Positions 33,381-40,796 of a DNA stretch of 43,691 nucleotides are shown here, one piece after another; position 1 is the stretch's first letter; every line of letters begins with the position of its first letter. This DNA is from an uncultured Prevotellaceae bacterium (lineage in GTDB: Bacteria; Bacteroidota; Bacteroidia; Bacteroidales; Bacteroidaceae). Under the pieces are notes generated by a model that was not told where the DNA came from, did not search any database, and worked only from the letters and a program-made list of their open reading frames with translations. The stretch lies in NCBI GenBank assembly GCA_902786565.1, contig CADACW010000008.1, forward strand, positions 69,124 to 112,814. Direction: 5' to 3'. The translations under genes were made by a program, and so were the position numbers.

Positions 33381-33419
33381 CGGGCTGTGCAGGTAATGCC
33401 TTGCACAGCCCGCCTTTTT
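33381..33419 (+). terminator. Intrinsic terminator closing the SusC-side gene cluster
   Basis: An 11-bp perfect stem CGGGCTGTGCA (33381-33391) / TGCACAGCCCG (33402-33412), 10-nt loop, then CCTTTTT. It lies 47 bases past the stop at 33334. Confidence 0.93.
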
Positions 33420-33472
33420 CGTTTGTCTGGGGGCGCGGAAAAGGGACATTCCGAAGAATATCTGTCAAAAAA

Positions 33473-33504
33473 GTTGGGCGGAGAAAAAAAAATGTGTACC
33501 TTTG
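33473..33504 (+). promoter_or_regulatory. Promoter of the PCMD operon
   Basis: TACCTTTG (33497-33504) followed by C, with a GTTG (33473-33476) at 20-bp spacing as an imperfect -33. A short ATGTAAG/ATGTAAA/GTTACAT heptad run (33520-33540) lies between it and the start codon. Confidence 0.65.
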
Positions 33505-33538
33505 CATCGTTTTTCTTGAATGTAAGATGTAAAGTTAC

Positions 33539-34681
33539 ATGGATTTGCGTATGAAATATTCTTTCTATATGGCCCTGCTGGCCCTGCTGCTCACGGCGTG
33601 CATCAAGGACGAGCCCCAGAACACCGAGTGCGACATACTGGAGGCGTGGGTCGAGGGCGACGGTCTGGACCGCCACTTCTACCAGCCCACCGACATGCGC
33701 ATCGGCGACGTGCCTTCAGGCACCCAGCAGCTCGTCTTCACCATCCGCCAGCGGTCGGCGCTGACGGCCATCCCCGTCTGCTTCACGCTCACCCCAGGCG
33801 CCACCGTCACACCCGCCAGCGGCAGCCTGCAGGACTTCAGCCAGGGCCCCGTCAGCTATACCGTCACGTCGGAAGACGGCCAGTGGCACCGCACCTACAC
33901 CGTGGACTTCCGCGAAATGACGCTGCCCAGCCGCAAATACGACTTCGAGGGCTTCGAACTGAGCACCAACGGCAAGTACTACGTGTGGTACAACACCGAC
34001 GACGGCGGGAACAAAGAGCACATCTGGGCATCGGGCAACGAGGGATTTATGATTGCCAGCCCCAACGCCCCGGCCACCGACTATCCTACCGTGCCCGACC
34101 CCGACGGCATCGATGGCTATTGTGTCAGGCTGACCACCCGCTCCACAGGCTCGTGGGGCCGCACATTCAAGAAGCCCATTGCCGCCGGCAATCTCTTCCT
34201 GGGAACCTTCAACAGCAAGTTCGCGCTCACCAATACGCTCAAGACCACCGAGATGGGCACTGCCTTCACCCGTGAGCCGGTGAAGGTCACAGGCTACTAT
34301 AAGTACACGCCGGGCCCGAAGTTCACCGACAAGGACTTCAACGAGGTTGACACGCGCACCGACGAGCCCAGCATCTACGCCGTGCTCTACCTTAACCACG
34401 ACGAGCAGGGCAACGAGGTGATGCTCCACGGCGACGACGTGCTCAGCAGCCCCTACATCGTCAGCAAGGCACAGGTGGCCGCGCTGCCTGCCACCACCCA
34501 GTGGCAGCCCTTCGAGATGCACTTCCAGGGCACCACACCCGTCGACGCCGCCTTGCTGGCCAGCCGGGGCTACAACCTGGCGCTGGTGTTCTCGTCGAGC
34601 AAGACGGGCGACACCTTCGAAGGGGCCGTGGGCAGCACGCTCTGCGTAGACAAGGTGGAAATATCATTCAAAAACGACTGA
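33539..34681 (+). CDS. PCMD-domain lipoprotein
   Basis: 380 aa from ATG 33539; ATG 33551 (MKYSFYMALLALLLTAC) is equally plausible and gives a tidier lipoprotein leader. After the lipidated Cys comes an N-terminal Ig-like domain (about 25-125: VPSGTQQLVFTIRQRS, TPASGSLQDFSQGPVSYTV), then the putative carbohydrate metabolism domain (PCMD) from about 140: GYCVRLTTRSTGSWGRTFKK, AAGNLFLGTF, TAFTREPVKVTGYYKYTPG, PSIYAVLYLN, WQPFEMHF. PCMD is a jelly-roll domain of Bacteroidetes surface proteins, presumed glycan-binding, with no enzyme activity established to my knowledge. It begins a three-gene unit: 11 bp to the barrel gene, then a second PCMD gene. Confidence 0.85.
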   Translation: MDLRMKYSFYMALLALLLTACIKDEPQNTECDILEAWVEGDGLDRHFYQPTDMRIGDVPSGTQQLVFTIRQRSALTAIPVCFTLTPGATVTPASGSLQDFSQGPVSYTVTSEDGQWHRTYTVDFREMTLPSRKYDFEGFELSTNGKYYVWYNTDDGGNKEHIWASGNEGFMIASPNAPATDYPTVPDPDGIDGYCVRLTTRSTGSWGRTFKKPIAAGNLFLGTFNSKFALTNTLKTTEMGTAFTREPVKVTGYYKYTPGPKFTDKDFNEVDTRTDEPSIYAVLYLNHDEQGNEVMLHGDDVLSSPYIVSKAQVAALPATTQWQPFEMHFQGTTPVDAALLASRGYNLALVFSSSKTGDTFEGAVGSTLCVDKVEISFKND

Positions 34682-34692
34682 AACGAATCACA

Positions 34693-35457
34693 ATGAAACG
34701 CAAAATCATACTACTGATGCTCGCCGCCCTGGCGCTGCTGTCGGCCTCACAGCCCGCTGCGGCGCAGATGGAAAGGGATGGGCTGATGGTCAAGGCCCGC
34801 CTGGGCTACAACATCGGTGCCACGGCACCCATAGGCCTGCCGGCCACCATACGAAGCATAGAGTCGTTCAAGCTGACGCCCAACCTGATGGCCGGGCTCG
34901 AATTCGTCTGCCCGCTGTCCGAGCGCCTTGGCGTGCTGGTGGGCGTCCGCTACGACATCAAGGATATGGACGGCGAGGTGACCACCAAGGGCTACCACAT
35001 GAAGGTGAAGATGGACGCCGACGAGCTGGAGGGCCTCTACACCGGCCACGTCCGGCAGATTGTGCGGCAGCGCATGCTCTCCGTGCCCGTTCAGCTCACC
35101 TGCGAACTGGGCCCCAGGGTGCAGCTCAAGGCCGGCCCCTACGTGTCGATGCTCATCAGCAAGGACTTCTACGGCTATGCCTTCGACGGCTATCTGCGCA
35201 AGGACGACCCCACCGGCATCAAGGTGGTGATGGGCAGCAAGGATGGCGAGTGGGCCACCTACGACTTCGGTGGCGACATGCGCCGCTGGCAGATGGGCGT
35301 CGATTTGGGCATAGACTGGGCCTTCTACCGCCAACTGGGCCTGACGGCCGACCTCTCTTGGGGTCTCACCGGCATCCATCACGCCGACTTCAAGACCGTC
35401 GAGCAGACCCTCTATCCCATCTACGGCACCATCGGACTCTCCTACCGATTCTTTTGA
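34693..35457 (+). CDS. PorT-like outer-membrane beta-barrel protein
   Basis: 254 aa. Signal peptide MKRKIILLMLAALALLSASQPAAAQ, then a small beta-barrel: MVKARLGYNIGATAPIGLP, LMAGLEFVCPLSERLGVLVGVRYD, MLSVPVQLTCELGPRVQLKAGPYVSML, WQMGVDLGIDWAFYRQLGL, and a final strand IYGTIGLSYRFF ending in Phe as barrel-assembly signals require. It resembles the OMP_b-brl_2/PorT-type barrels. Its place between two PCMD genes suggests it anchors or exports them; this is inference from context. The frame is open further upstream into the previous gene, but the leader fixes the start. An 8-bp array begins at its stop codon. Confidence 0.85.
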   Translation: MKRKIILLMLAALALLSASQPAAAQMERDGLMVKARLGYNIGATAPIGLPATIRSIESFKLTPNLMAGLEFVCPLSERLGVLVGVRYDIKDMDGEVTTKGYHMKVKMDADELEGLYTGHVRQIVRQRMLSVPVQLTCELGPRVQLKAGPYVSMLISKDFYGYAFDGYLRKDDPTGIKVVMGSKDGEWATYDFGGDMRRWQMGVDLGIDWAFYRQLGLTADLSWGLTGIHHADFKTVEQTLYPIYGTIGLSYRFF

Positions 35458-35480
35458 AAATTAAAAAATTAAAAAATTAA
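35457..35480 (+). repeat. (AAAATTAA)n octamers beginning at a stop codon
   Basis: Three exact AAAATTAA units from the last base of the stop TGA, then A-rich sequence to 35515. Every unit carries TAA. Confidence 0.75.
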
Positions 35481-35521
35481 AAAAAATAAAAAATTTAAAA
35501 ATTATAAAATAAGGACAGCTT

Positions 35522-37039
35522 ATGAAGAAATTGTTTACTTTGCTCTTTGCTGCTGCGTCAGCATTTGCTGCACACGCAACCGACTACAACGTGCCCATCA
35601 CCGTCATCGTCAATGGCGTGACGTCAGAACAGAAGGGCGTCATCACCGTCGATGAGACCGACGGACTCTACAACCTCACCGTGAAGAACTTCGTGCTGCA
35701 GAGCGAAAACGGCCCCATGGGCGTGGGCAATGTGGCGCTGCAGAACATCGAGTCGTTCAAGGATGGCGACGCCACCCTGCTCATGGCCAACCGCCAGGTG
35801 ACCATCACCGACGGCGACGACCCCGCTGTGCCCTACTGGATGGCCGCCATGCTGCCTCCCGTGCCTGTTGAGCTGCGAGGCAAGATTGAGGACAACCACC
35901 TGCGCTGCTACCTCGACATCAACCTGACCGACGTCCTGCAGCAGGTCATCACCGTGGCCATCGGCGACGGCTGGCAGATGCCCAACCAGAGCTTTGAGGC
36001 ATGGCACACCTCGACCGGCAACTATGTGGAGCCCAACGGATGGCACTCATTCGAGAGCGCTACGGGCAGTCTGGCACCACTGGCCGGACACCACATTGAG
36101 AAGTCGGACAATGCACATACCGGCGAGGCCAGCGCACGCATCTATGCCACCTCCATCTTCGGCATCGTGGCCAACGGCACTATGACCACCGGTCGCATGA
36201 ACGCCGGTTCGATGGCGGCCGCCGACGCTGCCAACCACGCCTATCTCGACATGAGTCAGACGGAGTTCGACGGCAATGGCGACCCCTACTACATTCCCCT
36301 CTACGCCTGTCCCGACTCGCTGGCCCTCTGGGTGAAGTTCAACCAGGGGAAGCCCAGTGCCGACCACCCTTACGCCACCGTCAGCGCCGTCATCACCGAT
36401 GGCACACACTATCAGGACCCGGAGGACAAGGAATACACTAACGTGGTGGCCAAGGCCAAGAACGCACAGATTGCCGTCACAGGCGACAAATGGGTGCGGC
36501 TCTCCATACCCTTTGTCCGCACTGGGCTGAACGTTGACCCGCAGGCCGTGCTCATCACCATCTCTACCAATGCCGACGCCGGACAGGGCGGTGCCGGCGA
36601 CGAGGTGCTGGTAGACGACATCGAGTTCGTCTACAACGCCAAGGTGACCGGCCTGAAGGTGAAGGGCCAGGATGTGGCCGACTTTGCTGCCGACAAGAGC
36701 GACTATGAGATGGAACTGAACCTGACCGTCACGGCCGACGACATCGAGGTGGCCACCAACGGCTCAACAGCCCACGTGCTGAAGAGCGTCACCACGGAGG
36801 AGGACTACTATGTCTGCAACATCACGGTCATCAGCGCCGACATGTCGGCCATCTCTTCTTATGTAGTCCGCGTGAAGAGCAGTGCCACGGCCATCAGCGA
36901 GACCGTCGCCGATGCTGCGCCCGCCACCAGCTGCCCGGCCCTCTACACCCTCGACGGCCGTCGTGCTGCCACCCTCACCCCCGGCCGTGTCTACATCAGC
37001 CGCAAGGCCGACGGCACCACGCTGAAGGTCATCCGCTAA
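35522..37039 (+). CDS. Secreted calycin-like plus PCMD-domain protein
   Basis: 505 aa. Signal peptide MKKLFTLLFAAASAFAAHA. Residues about 22-155 form a calycin-like beta-barrel domain (YNVPITVIVNGVTSEQKGVITV, YNLTVKNFVLQSENGPMGVGNVALQNIE). From about 160 is a PCMD-type domain (FEAWHTSTGNYVEPNGWHSFESATG, AHTGEASARIYATSIFGIVANG, YIPLYACPDSLALWVKFNQG, WVRLSIPFVRTG, DEVLVDDIEFVYN). A small domain follows, then a sorting-type tail ALYTLDGRRAATL...VYISRKADGT. Calycin-like and PCMD domains are often found together in Bacteroidetes. Function unknown; a surface-bound partner of the PCMD lipoprotein upstream is likely. A long hairpin terminator lies 62 bp downstream. Confidence 0.8.
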   Translation: MKKLFTLLFAAASAFAAHATDYNVPITVIVNGVTSEQKGVITVDETDGLYNLTVKNFVLQSENGPMGVGNVALQNIESFKDGDATLLMANRQVTITDGDDPAVPYWMAAMLPPVPVELRGKIEDNHLRCYLDINLTDVLQQVITVAIGDGWQMPNQSFEAWHTSTGNYVEPNGWHSFESATGSLAPLAGHHIEKSDNAHTGEASARIYATSIFGIVANGTMTTGRMNAGSMAAADAANHAYLDMSQTEFDGNGDPYYIPLYACPDSLALWVKFNQGKPSADHPYATVSAVITDGTHYQDPEDKEYTNVVAKAKNAQIAVTGDKWVRLSIPFVRTGLNVDPQAVLITISTNADAGQGGAGDEVLVDDIEFVYNAKVTGLKVKGQDVADFAADKSDYEMELNLTVTADDIEVATNGSTAHVLKSVTTEEDYYVCNITVISADMSAISSYVVRVKSSATAISETVADAAPATSCPALYTLDGRRAATLTPGRVYISRKADGTTLKVIR

Positions 37040-37101
37040 CTCCCCCTGAAGCCCGAAGGGGAAGGGTCTCTCCCGTTTCCCCCCTTCCACGCTTTCTCTC
37101 C

Positions 37102-37165
37102 GTGCCCCTTCCCCGCTCTCTCCGCCCCCTGTAAGGGGAGAGAGTGGGGGAGGGGTGCCCTTTTT
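37102..37165 (+). terminator. Long-stem terminator of the PCMD operon
   Basis: Bases 37102-37123 pair with 37137-37158 in a nearly unbroken 22-bp stem (a few G-T pairs), 13-nt loop, then CCTTTTT. The stem combines pyrimidine-rich and purine-rich arms and may also be a dispersed repeat. Confidence 0.75.
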
Positions 37166-37217
37166 GGGTCAGCCTAATGTCATCATTCAGTTTTCGCAAG
37201 TCTGCCTACCACGCACA

Positions 37218-37325
37218 AATGCCCCATAGGGGCCAGACAGCGGTAGCCAGCCGTTTCAATGCCTGGGATGCCATGCGCAGCCCAATGCCCCATAGGGGCC
37301 AGACAGCGGTAGCCAGCCGTTTCAA
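37218..37325. repeat. Two 42-bp direct repeats with 66-bp period
   Basis: Copies at 37218-37259 and 37284-37325 start AATGCCCCATAGGGGC and end AGCCGTTTCAA. Each contains a GCCCC-ATA-GGGGC hairpin, and the second continues into CAGCCGTT-TC-AACGGCTG. Two copies without uniform spacers are not a CRISPR array. Confidence 0.9.
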
Positions 37326-37451
37326 CGGCTGGGAAACGGAGGGAAAATGGGGATGCGTGCCGTAGGTACGCGACCCGCTCGATGCCTAAATGGTGTGATA
37401 AATTTTTTGACAAAGAGCGTCGGGTATATAAGACCCCCCGGATGTAACTCG

Positions 37452-37517
37452 GAGATAAGTGCCACTTATCTCCGAGATAAAAGGCATTTATCTCCGAGAT
37501 AAGTGGCACTTATCTCT
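37452..37517. repeat. Second locus of the 22-bp palindromic units
   Basis: Units 37452-37473, 37474-37495 and 37496-37517, all opening GAGATAA and closing TTATCT(C). Same 22-bp period, triple arrangement and neighbouring G run as at 14173-14236. A diverged further unit (AGAGGCACTTACCTCCGAGAC) follows at about 37708-37727. Confidence 0.9.
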
Positions 37518-37650
37518 AAGGGGGGGTAATAGGCCCCATCAGCGTGCATATCTCTTTTTATGACATTTCTCGTACTGACGGTAGGGCCGGCGGTAGAAAC
37601 GGCCACTACGAATTAACATACGCTCGCGGCGATGGAACCGACTCATTCCA

Positions 37651-37698
37651 AGGAGAAAAGGAGACAAGGAGTGATCATAAAAAAACTCCTTTTCTCCT
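37651..37698 (-). terminator. Inverted repeat downstream of the sensor kinase gene
   Basis: AGGAGAAAAGGAG (37651-37663) and CTCCTTTTCTCCT (37686-37698) are perfect complements. An inner alternative pair is AAGGAGT (37667-37673) / ACTCCTT (37685-37691). On the minus strand the first arm is followed by seven T within the loop. It may end the kinase transcript, but competing pairings make the mechanism unclear. Confidence 0.5.
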
Positions 37699-37763
37699 AA
37701 ACTCCTTAGAGGCACTTACCTCCGAGACCCTTTTTTGGGGTGGGGGAGGTGGCAAATGGGATG

Positions 37764-40604
37764 CTAATTTTCGGCGTTTTGCTTGGTGTATTCGCCGGGA
37801 TTGACACCGAAGGTCTCGCGGAAATTCTTGATGAAGTGGCTCTTGTCGTAGAAGCCGCAGCGCTCGGCCACGTCGGCCACGGTACGCTCCGGATAGTCGT
37901 CGAGCATCTGCCGGGCCACGTCGAGGCGCACGCTGAGGATGTATTTCTTCGGCGTGACGCCCGTGATGGCTGTGAGCTTGGAGCGCAACTGGAAGGTGCT
38001 GAGGTTCATCTCCGAGGCCACGTGCTCCACGTCGCTCTGGTGCTTCGGCATCAAGTCTATCACCGTCTGGCGCACGGTATTGATGAAGTTGGCCGAGGGT
38101 GTTGCAAATGGGGTGGGTGCCGGCTCTTCCTCCTCGTGCTTCGGTGCATCGGTGAGACTGAACTTGCGTCGCAGCTGTTCGCGCAGCTCCAGCAGTTTTT
38201 CCACTCTCACGCGCAGCTCCTCGGCATTGAACGGCTTGTACAGATAGGCGTCGGCACCGGCCTCGATGCCTTGTATGCGGTCTTCCTCGGTGGCCTTTGC
38301 TGTGACCATTATGATGGGTATGTGGCTGGTCACCTCGTCGGCCCGTATGGTGCGGCACAGCTGCAGTCCGTCGGTGCCAGGCATCATCAGGTCGGTGATG
38401 ATGAGGTCGGGCATCAGCTCACGCGCCTTCTCTATGCCCTTGGCACCGTCGGGGGCAATGGTCACCTCGTAGTTGTCGTCCAGCTGGCGCCCGATGAGCG
38501 CCGCCACGTCGGGGTTGTCCTCGACGATGAGCAGCCGGGGCGCATCGCTTGAAGCCCTTGTAGCGGCCTGGAAGGGTAGGGTAGGGGGTGTCTGCGTGGC
38601 AGGCATGGCATTGGCGACAGGGGCTGGGCTTTCCGGGGCGGTGCTGCCGGCCTTTTTGGCTGCCGGCCAGTATTCCACCTTGAATGTTGTGCCCTGGCCC
38701 ACCTTGCTCTCCACCTCTATGGTGCCGCCGAGTGCGTCAATGATTTGCTTGACCAAGGCCAGACCGATGCCCGACCCCATGCTGCCCGAGTCGTCGGCAC
38801 GGTAGAAAGGCTCGAAGATGTGGGGCAAGTCTTTTGCTGCGATGCCCGTGCCGGTATCGCTGACGCAGAGCTGGATGTGGTCGTCAAGGCGGTGCAGTTC
38901 CACCTTGATGTGGCCGCCCTCGGGTGTGAACTTGATGGCGTTTGACAGCAGGTTGCCCGCCACCTTCTGTATATAGTCGACGACGTACACCGTCTCTATG
39001 CCGCCCTTGTCGGTCGTATAGTCGAGCGTCAGCCCCTTCTGGCGTGCCAGTTCCTGATGGTGCTCCACCACCATTGCCACATACGCCGAGAGGTCGCCCT
39101 GCGTCTGAGGCTGATGGCCGAGCGACGACTTCACCTTCGATATGTCGAGCATCTGGTTCACCAGCGTCAGCAGCTGTTGCCCTTGACGCTCAATGCTGGC
39201 GCCGAGCACCTCGTCGGAGGCTTTCAACTCTCTGGCCGCTCCGAGGATGACCGTGAGCGGGGTGCGGAACTCGTGGGTGACGTTGGTGAAGAAGTTCTCG
39301 CGTGCCTCGGTGAGCCGGCGCAGGGCCTCGTTGGAGCGTTTTTTCTGGCGGAAGGCGAACCAGAGTGAGGCGATGGCCGTGATGAGCATCACCACGACGA
39401 TGAGCGATGTCCAGAGGATGATGCGGTTCTGCCGCTGGTTTTCGGCGTTCTCCTCGCGCAGCTCGTCGTTCTGAAATTCGGCGTTGGCCCTGCTCGTCAG
39501 TTCCTTCAGTTGTTCTGAGTAGATGGAGTCGCCCATCCTGATGTAGGTTCTCAGTGCCTCGACAGCGGCGTGTGGGTTGTTAGGCTCCAGCGCTTCCGAC
39601 AGCGTGCGGTAGTCGTTCCATGCGGCATGCTTGTTGCCCAGTTCCTGCTGCAGGCTTATGGCCTCGTTAAGTGCGTCCACGGCCTGCCTGTGGCGGCCTA
39701 TGTCTATAAGGTTCCACGACTTGTACTCCAGTGCCAGTGCCAGCTGGTTGCGGTCCAGCGGCTCTCCCGCCTTGATGATGGCTATGGCCTCGTCGGCAGC
39801 GTCGATGCCCTGTTGGTAGTCGCCCTTGCGGTCGTAGACATAGCTGAGTTGCAGCAGATGGTTGGCCACGCCCGACTGATAGCCTATCTGCCGCGCCATC
39901 TCAACGGCGCGCTGTCCATATTCCACGGCCTTGTCCAGCTGCCGGGCGCTGCCGAATATCTCGCAGGCTATGCCCAGCGCGTTGTGCAGCTGTCCGTCGT
40001 CGCCCAGCTGCTCGTTGGTCTTGATGGCATTCTGCACCTGTGCTATGGCCTCGTCGTGGTTCTGCAGGGCGTGGTTGACCAATGCTATATAAAGGTAAGC
40101 ACGAGCCAGCTGCACCATGTTGCCCGTCTGCCGGCACACCTCCAGGGCTTTCTTCGATGTCTCTACGGCATTGTCGTAGTCGCTGGTCTTGAACAGGCAG
40201 TAGCTGCGGTCGCAGAGCAGCGTGGCGTAGAAGTCCTGTTGCTGTGTGGGTGCCTCTGTCGGCCTGTCGGGCATGTCGGTGTCTGAGAGCAGGGGCAGGG
40301 CCCGTCCGTTGTACTCCAGCGCCTCGGCATAGTAGGCAACGACGGTGTAGAAGCGGTCGGTGGCGTACCACACGATGAGGTCCACCTCGCTGTCGCTCAT
40401 AGCGCTGGTTATGGTTGGTGACTCATGGAAGAAAACGGGGTAGTCGGCATAGATTTTCAGCAGTTCCTCCCCCTTCTCCATGCGGGCTTTGCCCTTGCTC
40501 TGTCCATAGAGCGTCAGCAGTGAGTCGACCGCCGAAAGGGTGTCGGCACGTCCGCAGAGGCACACGGCGAGGAGCATCCACAGTAGATAAATTCTCTTTG
40601 TCAT
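37764..40604 (-). CDS. Hybrid two-component regulator with TPR sensor and AraC output
   Basis: 946 aa, all two-component functions in one protein. Signal peptide/anchor MTKRIYLLWMLLAVCLCG; periplasmic TPR-like helical repeats (about 120-370) in place of the usual beta-propeller; one transmembrane helix (about 394-416); HisKA domain with phospho-acceptor H444 (FTNVTHEFRTPLTVILG); ATPase N-box NLLSNAIKFTPEGG (551-561) and DTGTGI / GSGIGLALV; receiver domain from about 689 with D738 (IITDLMMPGTDG) and a conserved K (YLYKPF); AraC-type HTH from about 840 (VADVAERCGFYDKSHFIKNF). It senses a periplasmic signal and activates nearby surface-protein genes. Divergent from the Ig-repeat gene at 40797, the most likely target; the PCMD operon is another candidate. 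Confidence 0.95.
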   Translation of the reverse strand: MTKRIYLLWMLLAVCLCGRADTLSAVDSLLTLYGQSKGKARMEKGEELLKIYADYPVFFHESPTITSAMSDSEVDLIVWYATDRFYTVVAYYAEALEYNGRALPLLSDTDMPDRPTEAPTQQQDFYATLLCDRSYCLFKTSDYDNAVETSKKALEVCRQTGNMVQLARAYLYIALVNHALQNHDEAIAQVQNAIKTNEQLGDDGQLHNALGIACEIFGSARQLDKAVEYGQRAVEMARQIGYQSGVANHLLQLSYVYDRKGDYQQGIDAADEAIAIIKAGEPLDRNQLALALEYKSWNLIDIGRHRQAVDALNEAISLQQELGNKHAAWNDYRTLSEALEPNNPHAAVEALRTYIRMGDSIYSEQLKELTSRANAEFQNDELREENAENQRQNRIILWTSLIVVVMLITAIASLWFAFRQKKRSNEALRRLTEARENFFTNVTHEFRTPLTVILGAARELKASDEVLGASIERQGQQLLTLVNQMLDISKVKSSLGHQPQTQGDLSAYVAMVVEHHQELARQKGLTLDYTTDKGGIETVYVVDYIQKVAGNLLSNAIKFTPEGGHIKVELHRLDDHIQLCVSDTGTGIAAKDLPHIFEPFYRADDSGSMGSGIGLALVKQIIDALGGTIEVESKVGQGTTFKVEYWPAAKKAGSTAPESPAPVANAMPATQTPPTLPFQAATRASSDAPRLLIVEDNPDVAALIGRQLDDNYEVTIAPDGAKGIEKARELMPDLIITDLMMPGTDGLQLCRTIRADEVTSHIPIIMVTAKATEEDRIQGIEAGADAYLYKPFNAEELRVRVEKLLELREQLRRKFSLTDAPKHEEEEPAPTPFATPSANFINTVRQTVIDLMPKHQSDVEHVASEMNLSTFQLRSKLTAITGVTPKKYILSVRLDVARQMLDDYPERTVADVAERCGFYDKSHFIKNFRETFGVNPGEYTKQNAEN

Positions 40605-40634
40605 TACGAATGAAATTGTTCGATTTTACGGGTG

Positions 40635-40642
40635 CAAATTTA
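40635..40642 (-). promoter_or_regulatory. -7 box of the hybrid regulator gene
   Basis: The minus strand reads TAAATTTG, 30 bases before the ATG at 40604. No clear -33. Confidence 0.45.
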
Positions 40643-40749
40643 CGAAATAAACGTGTAAATAGATAAAAAAGTGCCCTCTATTTCTCTAATTTATACATAT
40701 TTACACCTAAACCTTAAAAAAATACACCATCTGTTTCAGCTTTTATTGC

Positions 40750-40757
40750 TAAATTTG
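40750..40757 (+). promoter_or_regulatory. -7 box of the Ig-repeat protein gene
   Basis: TAAATTTG followed by C, 39 bases before the ATG at 40797. No TTTG at -33, consistent with a promoter needing an activator such as the divergent AraC-output regulator. Confidence 0.5.
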
Positions 40758-40796
40758 CCCCTGCAATATTATTTGAATCTCTAAAACTATAGCAAT

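Larger units (their letters stand above)
37040..37763. other. 724-bp repeat-rich spacer without genes
   Basis: Between the convergent PCMD-protein and regulator genes there is no credible coding sequence; short open frames here are translations of repeats. It holds the long-stem terminator, the 66-bp-period direct repeats, the 22-bp palindromic triple and the 13-bp inverted repeat. It looks like an insertion hot spot for small dispersed repeats. Confidence 0.75.

Noticed and set aside
37183-37509. Short open frames over the 22-bp and 66-bp repeats
   Set aside because: Similar peptides arise at 14018-14230 only because the DNA repeat is shared; no leader, promoter or domain.
37218-37517. CRISPR array
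   Set aside because: Only two 42-bp copies and three 22-bp palindromes; no regular unique spacers and no cas genes.
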